Assembly: GCA_016708725.1 (NCBI GenBank) | Contig: JADJFE010000032.1 | Location: 1-64,000, forward strand | Length of the DNA stretch: 64,000 nt | DNA from: Candidatus Aalborgicola bjergmarkensis | GTDB lineage: Bacteria > Pseudomonadota > Gammaproteobacteria > Burkholderiales > Burkholderiaceae_C | Direction of reading: 5' to 3' | Part shown: piece by piece, positions 8,299-16,291 of the stretch | How the letters are laid out: each line of letters starts with the position of its first letter | How positions within the stretch are numbered: the stretch's first letter is position 1 | Position numbers and translations under genes: made by a program | The notes under the pieces: generated by a model | Told to the model about the DNA's origin: nothing | The model's database searches: none | Seen by the model: only the letters and a program-made list of their open reading frames with translations

Positions 8299-9861
8299 CT
8301 ACAGGCCCACTGCCTTGTGGGTGCCGCCATGCAACTCCAGCCAAAGCTTCCCGAGGGCGGTCCGCCGGTAGCGCTGCTTGCTGCTGTTGGGTTTGTCGGG
8401 GAGGGTCATTTCCACCACCCCCGCGTCCAATGCGGGCTTCAGATAGGCGCGGCGGAAATGTTCCCGGTGTGTCATCCCCAAGGTGTCAAGCAACTGCTGG
8501 CGTGACATCTCCCCGACCAAGGCAAGCAGCAAGCGTTGGACTTCCCCGGTGACTTGCGCGGTGACTTGCTCGGTCACTTGCGCGGTGGGTGTGACCTCGC
8601 CTCCAGCCAGTGGATGGCCGGGCAAACGGATCACAAACGAAAGCCGGTCGTCATCCGTTTCGAAGATCGGCGCTGGAGAGCCGTTGGCGGCCATCACCTT
8701 GAGGATTTTCGGGATGCCCGTCGAGCGGCCTTCCGTCAGGTCAAGCTCCTTCAGGAATTCACCGATCCGCCGGTTGCGGTAGCGACGGCTGACCGCGCGA
8801 CCGGCTTGCAGGTCCGCCAAACGGATGGAACGATCCGGGCCGGGGAAGCTGACGACGACCAACTCCGCGTGGCTGATGCGTACTTCAATGGGTTCGCGCT
8901 CCTCGTAAGAGCGGTGGTAGACCGCGTTGACCAAGGCTTCCTCGATGGCGGCGTAGGGGAAGTTCCAGACCCGCGTGGCCTCGGCCCGGTCAGGATGCTT
9001 GATGACCGTCTCGCGCAGGTAGTTGCGCTGGATATAGCCCAGGGCCTCGCGCGCCATCCGCGCCAGCGGCCCCTTGAAAATCTTTTCCTCGAAGCGGTCC
9101 CCGCCCGCGCCTTCGGGGAACCAGACCACATCAATCTGCACGGCGGGAAAGAACCGCTCCGGTGTTTCATTGAAAAAAAGCAGGCCCACGTTCTTGGGCC
9201 ATGGTGATTCGCTGGGGCCGCCCGCCACGTTCATCTGCCGAGCCAAGACCTCGACCGACAAACCAGGCGCATCCTCTGCCAGCGCACTGCCCACCTCCTG
9301 CAAGAAAGCCTGCATCAGCGGTTTGGACAGATCATCGATCCGTGCCGACTGGTTGTAGCGGTCGTCAAACGGCACCTTGGCCGTCAGGCTCAACAACTCC
9401 TGCTCGGTGTCGCCCTTGGCCTCGACCGTGCTGCTATAGCGCCGGATGAAGTAGCGCCACGTCTTTTTATTGGCAGTGACGACTTCCGGTGCCTTGTAGG
9501 GCCGGTTCTGACCGCCCGGCGCCCACAGCACGATCAGCTTGCGCCCATCAACTTCCTCAAGGCTCAAAACGGGGAAATACGGCGGCTGGATCAACTGGCA
9601 GTGTGCCAACAGTTCCCGCTGGATTTTGTCGAGTTGGCTGTCTGGCAAACCCACTGGTGGAAACACAGGCTGGCCGTTGGCATCACAGTCCTGCCCGATC
9701 ACCACATAACCACCACCGAGGTTTTCGAAGTCGTTGGCAAAGGCGCACAGGGTGCGGATGATCGCGTCCGGGTTCCATCCGGCCTTGTACTCGATGCGCT
9801 CGCCCTCGACCGTGCGCTGGCGCAGCAGGTCATTGAGGTTGATGGGGAGTTTGGTGCTCAT
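8299..9861 (-). CDS. AlbA_2 / COG2865-type ATP-binding protein with C-terminal winged helix
   Basis: The 520-residue protein starts at the ATG at 9861 (MSTKLPINLNDLLRQRTVEG), whose ATGA overlaps the stop of the ATPase gene upstream. Residues ~15-130 form an AlbA_2 (Schlafen-type) domain with ERIEYKAGWNP and GGGYVVIGQD. Residues ~290-390 contain the GHKL-like segment ALVNAVYHRSYEEREPIEVR with RSTGIPKILKVMAANGSP. A linker of VTEQVT/VTAQVT units leads to a winged-helix C-terminus (LLDTLGMTHREHFRRAYLKP). Proteins of this class are commonly annotated as transcriptional regulators or putative nucleic-acid enzymes and are often linked to type I hsd loci. It is the last gene of the operon; a paralogue with the same linker and tail is at 29367. 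Biochemical role unknown. Confidence 0.85.
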   Translation of the reverse strand: MSTKLPINLNDLLRQRTVEGERIEYKAGWNPDAIIRTLCAFANDFENLGGGYVVIGQDCDANGQPVFPPVGLPDSQLDKIQRELLAHCQLIQPPYFPVLSLEEVDGRKLIVLWAPGGQNRPYKAPEVVTANKKTWRYFIRRYSSTVEAKGDTEQELLSLTAKVPFDDRYNQSARIDDLSKPLMQAFLQEVGSALAEDAPGLSVEVLARQMNVAGGPSESPWPKNVGLLFFNETPERFFPAVQIDVVWFPEGAGGDRFEEKIFKGPLARMAREALGYIQRNYLRETVIKHPDRAEATRVWNFPYAAIEEALVNAVYHRSYEEREPIEVRISHAELVVVSFPGPDRSIRLADLQAGRAVSRRYRNRRIGEFLKELDLTEGRSTGIPKILKVMAANGSPAPIFETDDDRLSFVIRLPGHPLAGGEVTPTAQVTEQVTAQVTGEVQRLLLALVGEMSRQQLLDTLGMTHREHFRRAYLKPALDAGVVEMTLPDKPNSSKQRYRRTALGKLWLELHGGTHKAVGL

Positions 9862-11765
9862 GCGGGGGCACCTCCGGCACACTTAGATTTGATGAACTCA
9901 AAAACTGGTTTGAATGGCTCAAAGTGTGTCTGATCCAATGTTGGGACCACGTCGTTGGCAAATTTGGCCTTATCGCCTGAAAACTCAATGATTTGAGCGC
10001 CAGCGGACGCTGCCTTCCGTTGAAACCAAGTGCCGACCCATTCGTCTTTAAAGAAAAGTAGCTCAATGGACAAATGGGAATCCTGCCCTCGACCCCAAGG
10101 CTTTCCTGTGTCGTCGAGCACCTGCCGCTTAACAGCCTCAACATTCGGCACAGGGAGAAGTAATGCGTAATGATTTTTATGCTGGAGTCGCTTAACCAAG
10201 CCTTTATTGGGGTCAATTACCTCTGCAACGCATTTTTTGGAATCCAGCCCATTCCAATCATCGTAGGCCTCATCAAAATCGAACAAGGCAAACATCCTTC
10301 TATCGGGGAAGTTGACGCGAAGCTCATCTCTTGAGAATAGATTTCTTGGAAATATACGATCAAACGCATTCTGTATCGCAAATGGACATGGCTCGTCAGG
10401 GTACAGTTTCAGCCACGCAGTCTCCAGTATCTTCTCGTCGGTCACGCCTTCGGTAAACAAAACATCACCGGATGTGCTGCGAAGAAAATGATTGATACTA
10501 AGCCGCGCTTCACTCTCAGAAAAAGTAATCAAGCCAGCAGACAACGACTTGATGATGTCTGCCTTGTTCACCTTAGTCAGCACCACCTTCTCACCGTCAA
10601 ACTCGAACAAGTTGATAACACTCTCGTTAGCGCAGGTGATTGTTGATGCGCTATGACTACTCATCAAGACATGGCCGGTTCTTTTGGCTGCCGCATCATT
10701 GAGGTCGGATACCTGCCGCAGAAAATAAAACTGCCACTCCGGGTGAAGAAACGCATCCGGCTCATCCAGCAAAATCAAACAATTACGATCTTTGAATATC
10801 TCGACTACCGAATAAATGTAAACAGACTGAAATTGCCCGTCACTAAAGTGTGCGACGTTTCCATCTTTCCCGCTGACCAAATTTAAAGGCAGGGCAACAT
10901 CTGCCAACATCCCCAGCGTTTTTAGATTGTCGAACTGGCGAAAAATCTCCGTCACATCAACACCCCTGAATCGCTGCCGAAACAACTCTAGGTTAACGTT
11001 TAAGCAATAACGCTTCTGTCTCCGGTCGTACAGCTCGGCAATATTGAATCCGTCTTTGGACTTTATGCAGTTGACCAAATTGTCGATGAATTCTTGGGTA
11101 ATTTTGTCTGCGCCCCAATACCGCGTTTCAGAACGGAGCGGATCGAATTCATCAGCGTCAAATACCTTCAACCTAGACTTGGCATTAAATGGCTGCTTTA
11201 AAGTCACTTGAAGTTCTGCGCCCACAGAAGCAATGCCCAAGCGTACCTTGATATATTTGCTTGCCTTACTATCTTCGGACTGCGAAAGTAAGGCCGCCAA
11301 GAAAATCGCTTTATATTCCGAACCTACTCCAATAAAGAGACGGGACTCATCTGACTTAATTCCTCTGTAGATACGACGACGAAAGGCCTTTTCATAGCGA
11401 TTTACAAGGCCTGCCACCGTTGGGTTGTGTCCTGAGTAATAGACAACCACGTTCTTCGGAAATGGCGTTTGCCCCAAGGTTTTTCGGTCTTCGTCTTGGT
11501 TGATTCGCAGTTTGCCCGCTTTCCATTCGATCTCGGTGACTTGGCCATCGATCTCGTAGCTCACACGATAATCGAAGGCGATCTCATTATTGAGTCGTCC
11601 AAATTGATCTAAATGACGGAATATTTCAACAAGAGCCTCGAATAAATTTGATTTACCGCTGCCGTTTTTTCCAACAAAGAGATCGATAAAGCTCGCGCTA
11701 TCAAAAGATAGCTTAAATTTTTTCAGATTCTTGTAATCACTGATAAATATTGATTTGAGGCGCAT
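9858..11765 (-). CDS. AAA-family ATPase with TOPRIM-like C-terminal region (OLD-like)
   Basis: The 635-residue protein opens MRLKSIFISDYKNLKKF and has a RecF/SMC-like ATPase: Walker A GKNGSGKSNL near residue 33, Walker B ILLDEPDAFLHPEW near 325 and an H-loop MSSHSAS. The following part, VLFTEGVTDEKILETAW and FALFDFDEAYDDW, has the spacing of a TOPRIM domain (Glu, then DxD), as in OLD-family nucleases. Role by family: ATP-controlled DNA or RNA cleavage in defence; for this protein it is inferred. It sits 10 bp after hsdS and overlaps the next gene by four bases, so it is part of the type I restriction operon. It is less GC-rich than the flanking hsd genes, suggesting separate origin. Confidence 0.85.
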   Translation of the reverse strand: MRLKSIFISDYKNLKKFKLSFDSASFIDLFVGKNGSGKSNLFEALVEIFRHLDQFGRLNNEIAFDYRVSYEIDGQVTEIEWKAGKLRINQDEDRKTLGQTPFPKNVVVYYSGHNPTVAGLVNRYEKAFRRRIYRGIKSDESRLFIGVGSEYKAIFLAALLSQSEDSKASKYIKVRLGIASVGAELQVTLKQPFNAKSRLKVFDADEFDPLRSETRYWGADKITQEFIDNLVNCIKSKDGFNIAELYDRRQKRYCLNVNLELFRQRFRGVDVTEIFRQFDNLKTLGMLADVALPLNLVSGKDGNVAHFSDGQFQSVYIYSVVEIFKDRNCLILLDEPDAFLHPEWQFYFLRQVSDLNDAAAKRTGHVLMSSHSASTITCANESVINLFEFDGEKVVLTKVNKADIIKSLSAGLITFSESEARLSINHFLRSTSGDVLFTEGVTDEKILETAWLKLYPDEPCPFAIQNAFDRIFPRNLFSRDELRVNFPDRRMFALFDFDEAYDDWNGLDSKKCVAEVIDPNKGLVKRLQHKNHYALLLPVPNVEAVKRQVLDDTGKPWGRGQDSHLSIELLFFKDEWVGTWFQRKAASAGAQIIEFSGDKAKFANDVVPTLDQTHFEPFKPVFEFIKSKCAGGAPA

Positions 11766-11775
11766 GCCATTTTCC

Positions 11776-13464
11776 TCAGGTCTGCGCCATTACAGCTTCG
11801 AGTAGCTCAGCTTGCTTTTGTGCGGCGGCTGCAATTTGCTGGTCGAGTGTGTCACACAAGGCCATCAGTTGGTCGATTTTGGCGACGATGCGATGCTGCT
11901 CAAATGTTGGTGGCAGTGGAACCAAGATTGACGACCATTTTTGTTTGTTAATTATTGGAGTGGCCGAACCGCCGGCTTGAGAAATAACATTTTTTTGAAA
12001 CCATTCAGCCCCCATTGAATAGAATAGAAAATAAACTGAAACTGGCTTGTATGGTGTTAGCGTATTGATCTGCTGATTGCAAGTGACATCCCTGTTATTT
12101 ACTGCATGTTTACCAATACTTCCGCCAATACAAACCATCAAAACGGAACCTTTTTCAATGAGGCGGCCTTTCGATAATCCGATCTCAGACAGCCCTTCGC
12201 CTGAATAATTGATCACACTATTTTTTATATCTCCCGGCCCGATAAATGGGATGAAGTTTCCGAGGTTCTCAGCATCTTTACTAGGCGGTGTTGTTCCAGT
12301 CTGAGAAATACCTATCTCTCCAAGTCTCATCCACACCCACCCCTGCGGTAATTCATAAGGCTTTTCACCGTCCGTCACCGGCAGCAAAGGCTTGGGCGCT
12401 TTGATCTTGCCCTCTTTCACCAACCGCTGTTTTTCCGCCTCGATTTCTTTCAGCAACTCGCTGGCGGGCGGGTCGTTCGGGTCTTGCGGCACCAGTTTAC
12501 CCATGACAGCCAGTTGCAAAATGGCTTTGCGCAGTTCGGCGACGTTTTCCTTGACGGTGTAAAGCTCACAGAAGTGTTCGGCCAAAAAGGCTTGTGCGCG
12601 TTGGTGTTCGTCGAGTTGTGCAATGTTCAGCAGTTGCGTGATGGCCGCAGAATGAACGGCCAACCGTTTTTCTTCCCGCTGCTTTTGTAGTTTTTCCAGC
12701 GCATCACAACGCGCCATCAGTTCGTCGATTTTGGCGACGATGCGGTGTTGTTCGGGAAGAGGTGGAAGGGGAACAAAGAAGCTAGTTATATCAACCATCG
12801 ATATATTGTCATTTGTTGAATTTTTCGCAGCTTGAATAACAGACTGAATCAGGCTTGTACGAATAAGCCCATTAACAAATTCAGGAATTAATTTTCCAAA
12901 TATCTTGATCGTTGCAACTCGTTGATTGACGACCATGGGCTCCGAAAGCGACTTAACCAAAAGACTCTTGCCAACTGTTCCGCCAGTCATGGCCATAAGA
13001 ATGCTGTTTGGTTCCAGTTTAAAATAAAACAAGTCGGCTGAATATGGATAGCGAACAATTTTTTCGTTTTTAAATCCATTTTCATCGAAATCAGATATTC
13101 GGACCACTCTTATTCCATTATCTGAATACTTTGTGCTTTTGAATGCAAATCCACCGTTGATTTTGGCAACCACACCCAACCTCACCCACTCCCACCCCTC
13201 CGGCAATTCATAAGGCTTTTCTTCATCGGTCACCGGCGGCAACGGCTTGGGCGTTTTGATCTTGCCTTCCTTCACCAACCGCTTTTTCTCGGCTTCAATC
13301 TCTTTCAGCAATTCGCTGGCAGGCGGGTCGTTCGGGTCTTGCGGCACGAGTTTGCCTTGCATCGCCAGCGTCAGGATCAGCTCGCGCAGCTTCTTGATGC
13401 CATCGGGGGCGGCGAAGGCTGTGTCGAAGTGTTGCTCCAGCAGGGTGGCAATGGGCTTATTCAT
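11776..13464 (-). CDS. hsdS: Type I restriction-modification specificity subunit
   Basis: HsdS selects the bipartite DNA target for the HsdM/HsdR complex. The start MNKPIATLLEQHFDTAF at 13464 overlaps the upstream stop in an ATGA; an in-frame ATG seven codons earlier is less likely. Two target-recognition domains are each preceded by a near-identical block (LVPQDPNDPPASELLKEIEA, then KPLPPVT-EKPYELP-GW) and each ends in LPPLPEQHRIVAKIDELMARC or PLPPTFEQHRIVAKIDQLMAL with a coiled segment. This is the normal two-TRD architecture. The duplicated blocks give ~180-bp direct repeats within the gene. It lies between an AlbA_2 gene and the AAA ATPase gene on the minus strand. Confidence 0.95.
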   Translation of the reverse strand: MNKPIATLLEQHFDTAFAAPDGIKKLRELILTLAMQGKLVPQDPNDPPASELLKEIEAEKKRLVKEGKIKTPKPLPPVTDEEKPYELPEGWEWVRLGVVAKINGGFAFKSTKYSDNGIRVVRISDFDENGFKNEKIVRYPYSADLFYFKLEPNSILMAMTGGTVGKSLLVKSLSEPMVVNQRVATIKIFGKLIPEFVNGLIRTSLIQSVIQAAKNSTNDNISMVDITSFFVPLPPLPEQHRIVAKIDELMARCDALEKLQKQREEKRLAVHSAAITQLLNIAQLDEHQRAQAFLAEHFCELYTVKENVAELRKAILQLAVMGKLVPQDPNDPPASELLKEIEAEKQRLVKEGKIKAPKPLLPVTDGEKPYELPQGWVWMRLGEIGISQTGTTPPSKDAENLGNFIPFIGPGDIKNSVINYSGEGLSEIGLSKGRLIEKGSVLMVCIGGSIGKHAVNNRDVTCNQQINTLTPYKPVSVYFLFYSMGAEWFQKNVISQAGGSATPIINKQKWSSILVPLPPTFEQHRIVAKIDQLMALCDTLDQQIAAAAQKQAELLEAVMAQT

Positions 13465-14807
13465 GGCCGCTCCAATACTTGCCATTGGCCAAATTTTCTG
13501 CCGCCCACGCGGATGATGCGGTTTCCCTTGCGGAGATTATCCAAGTGGTACTTTATGCCATCAGTGCTGAGCGCCAAACTCGCGGCTAATTCAGCCATTG
13601 TTATGGAGGGGTTCTGGGACAGTATGAACAAAATGGCGTCCTCTGTTCTTTCTGGCAGTCCTTTCTGGTAGTTCTTTCTGGTAGTTCTTTCTGGTAGTTT
13701 TCCTGTCACCTCTTGTTCCAGTTCCATTGCCTGTGCTGAAATTGGGAAAGTGGTGCGAATGAAGTGGCTGGAGAAGGTGTAGGCCTCGCGGGGGTAAGCC
13801 TTGAGGATGCGCGGCATGCCGGAGCCGAGGTATTCCACCATGTCCATATCCCTGAATACGCGCATCAGGGTTTTGTTGCGGGGCATGGAGTAGCCGACAA
13901 AAAAATCTTCTTGTTCTTTCCCGGCGTGAACAGAACCAGCCGAAGTGATCTCCAGCCGGTCGGTGAATAGCTCGAATTTTGGCACCAGCTCAGTACTGTA
14001 GTCGTTGTGGATGATGGCGTTGATCACTGCTTCGCGCAGGGCTACCGGATTCCAGTAAGGACGACTGATCCGCTCGCGCGGGGTGATTTTGTTAACGACG
14101 CGGTTTTCCACGCCTTCCAGGCGATCCAGAACTTGTTTGCAGGTTTTCAGCAGGCAGCAAAATCCGTAATCCTTGCTGTCAAGCAAATCAATACGATCTG
14201 CCCCGGCATATTTGGCGACCTGTACGGAGTTGCCGTTTTGATCGGCCAGCAGGTAGGCGGCATAGTTGTATGCGCCATCATCAGCCAACAACTCCAGATT
14301 GGCGGCGAATTTGTCATTCAGCGCGAAACCGGCTTCCTGATAGTAGATTCTCAGTTGCTCAAAGCTCAGGTCTTGCCTTGGTGAACGTATGCGGGAGATG
14401 GAATTGCGGATGCGGCGGGCAAAGAGTTCCTCGATCATGCGCTGCGGCATGGGCTCGCTGGCACTGCCGATACGGATGAAACAGCCCTTTTCGGACATGC
14501 CGAATTTGCGCAAGTGGTACGGCTTTTCCGAGCCGCTGGCGACAATGATCTTGACGATGTGTTGCCCATCACGTTGTTCGAGAATGACATCAAACAGGCC
14601 AAGCGCGGAGGGCTGGATGTTGTTTTTCAGCCGGTCTTTGACGGCAAGCTGGGTCGCATCAGGGTCGGCAATGCCAATGGCTTCGCCATGGTTGCCTATG
14701 CCCAAATAGATCACGCCACCATCGTGGTAGTTGAGGAAAGCCACGACCTCTTTTTCCAGGCCTTCGCTTAACTCGCGCTTGTATTCGATGCGGTTGGATT
14801 CGCTCAT
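13461..14807 (-). CDS. AlbA_2-type ATP-binding protein inside the hsd operon
   Basis: The 448-residue protein starts MSESNRIEYKRELSEGLEKE and contains the AlbA_2 domain (VVAFLNYHDGGVIYLGIGN) in the first ~120 residues, a GHKL-like middle with REAVINAIIHNDYSTELVPK and GSGMPRILKAYP, and a C-terminal helix-turn-helix (MAELAASLALSTDGIKYHLD). Its start overlaps the hsdM stop and its stop overlaps the hsdS start, each by four bases, so it is co-translated with the restriction system. Such COG2865-type genes are recurrent neighbours of type I loci. The bases encoding GKLPERTTRKNYQKGLPERT contain a short imperfect duplication (GT(A/T)GTTCTTTCTGG repeated near 13671-13700). Regulation or effector function is possible; neither is shown. 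Confidence 0.88.
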   Translation of the reverse strand: MSESNRIEYKRELSEGLEKEVVAFLNYHDGGVIYLGIGNHGEAIGIADPDATQLAVKDRLKNNIQPSALGLFDVILEQRDGQHIVKIIVASGSEKPYHLRKFGMSEKGCFIRIGSASEPMPQRMIEELFARRIRNSISRIRSPRQDLSFEQLRIYYQEAGFALNDKFAANLELLADDGAYNYAAYLLADQNGNSVQVAKYAGADRIDLLDSKDYGFCCLLKTCKQVLDRLEGVENRVVNKITPRERISRPYWNPVALREAVINAIIHNDYSTELVPKFELFTDRLEITSAGSVHAGKEQEDFFVGYSMPRNKTLMRVFRDMDMVEYLGSGMPRILKAYPREAYTFSSHFIRTTFPISAQAMELEQEVTGKLPERTTRKNYQKGLPERTEDAILFILSQNPSITMAELAASLALSTDGIKYHLDNLRKGNRIIRVGGRKFGQWQVLERP

Positions 14808-16270
14808 GCGGCGCCCCGGAGTGCTTGCATCAGTTCTATTTTGAGGGCGGTTTGCGCCTCGCTGAGTTGGCGGCTGATCTCCTGATATTCCGCCATCAAC
14901 TCGGCTGGATCACGGTGGCGCACCTCCACAGCATGGGGGTTTTTGCAGTCCAGGTTGTAGTTGCGTGCAGCAATGTCCGCAGCGCAAACCTTCCAGGCGT
15001 TTTCGGTTGTCTTGCGCCCCTTACGAGCCCGGCCACCCCACCAGGCTTTTTCCAGATCGAATTCCTTGATGTCCAGCGGCTTGGAGCGTGAGTAGCTCTT
15101 GTAGCCATCCGGGTAGGGATGCTCAAAAAACCAGACGTCTTTGGTTGGTTCGCCTTTCTCGAAGAACAGCACATTGGTCGCTATGCTGGTGTAGGGCGCG
15201 AAAACGCCTTTTGGCAGGCGAACGATGGTGTGCAGGTTGAACGCTTCGAGCAACTCGCGTTTTAGCGTGGTTTTGGTGCCTTCACCAAACAGGAAGCCAT
15301 CCGGTAGCACGACGGCGGCACGCCCTGTGTCGTGTTTGAGCAAATGCATGATTAACGCCATGAACAGATCGGCAGTTTCGCGGGTCTGGTACTTGCGCGG
15401 GAAGTTGTTTTCGATGCCGTCTTCTTCCATGCCACCAAAGGGCGGATTGGTGAGGATGATGTCGATGCGGTCTTTCGGGCCGTAGTCCTTGAGCGGGCGG
15501 CTCAGGGTGTTGTCGTGCCGGACGTTGCTGGGTACGTCAATGCCGTGCAGCATCAGGTTGGTCATGGCCAGCATGTGGGGCAGTGGTTTTTTCTCCACCC
15601 CGTGGATGCTGTCTTGCAGCGTGATGCGGTCCGCCGCTGTTTTGACCTGGGCCTTCAGGTGTTCGATGGTGCAGGTCAAAAAACCGCCGGTGCCGCAGGC
15701 AGGGTCCAGCACGCTCTCGCCCAGCTGCGGGTCAAGAATGTCCACCATGAACTGGGTGACGGCGCGTGGCGTGTAGTACTCGCCAGCGTTGCCCGCCGAC
15801 TGAAGATCGGCCAGGATTTTTTCGTAGATGTCGTTGAAAAGGTGTCGGTCTGTCGAAGAGTTGAAATCGACATCGCTTTCAATGGCGTTGATGACCTGGC
15901 GCAACAGGGTGCCGGATTTCATGTAGTTGTAGGCATCCTCAAACACCGAGCCAACGACTTTTCCGTGGGGCGTTACACCGGCGGCAGTTGCCAATTTTTT
16001 CAGCGAGGGAAAAAGTTCGTTGTTGACGAAGTCAATCAATTCTTCACCGGTGATGCCCTCGGCATCTTTGGCCCAGTTGCTCCAGCGAAAGCGCCCTTGC
16101 AGGGGTGACTTGTAGCCGGGAATGGTGAGCTGCCATTCCTGCTCTTTGTCGTCATAAATTTTCAGAAAAAGTAGCCAGACGATCTGGCTGATGCGCTGGG
16201 CGTCGCCATCCACGCCGACGTCTTTGCGCATGATGTCCTGGATGGTTTTGATCAGGGTGCCAATGGACAT
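14804..16270 (-). CDS. hsdM: Type I restriction-modification methyltransferase subunit
   Basis: HsdM transfers methyl from S-adenosylmethionine to adenine N6 at the HsdS-defined site. The 488-residue protein has the N-terminal helical HsdM domain (MSIGTLIKTIQDIMRKDVGV, ~1-130), SAM motif I DPACGTGGFL near residue 187 and catalytic motif IV NPPFGG near 275. The length is normal. It lies 21 bp downstream of hsdR and overlaps the next gene by four bases. The start MSIGTLIKT at 16270 is conventional. All key motifs are intact, so it is expected to be functional with hsdS at 11776 and hsdR at 16292. Confidence 0.96.
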   Translation of the reverse strand: MSIGTLIKTIQDIMRKDVGVDGDAQRISQIVWLLFLKIYDDKEQEWQLTIPGYKSPLQGRFRWSNWAKDAEGITGEELIDFVNNELFPSLKKLATAAGVTPHGKVVGSVFEDAYNYMKSGTLLRQVINAIESDVDFNSSTDRHLFNDIYEKILADLQSAGNAGEYYTPRAVTQFMVDILDPQLGESVLDPACGTGGFLTCTIEHLKAQVKTAADRITLQDSIHGVEKKPLPHMLAMTNLMLHGIDVPSNVRHDNTLSRPLKDYGPKDRIDIILTNPPFGGMEEDGIENNFPRKYQTRETADLFMALIMHLLKHDTGRAAVVLPDGFLFGEGTKTTLKRELLEAFNLHTIVRLPKGVFAPYTSIATNVLFFEKGEPTKDVWFFEHPYPDGYKSYSRSKPLDIKEFDLEKAWWGGRARKGRKTTENAWKVCAADIAARNYNLDCKNPHAVEVRHRDPAELMAEYQEISRQLSEAQTALKIELMQALRGAA

Positions 16271-16291
16271 AAGTGGATTCCGGGATGTTGG

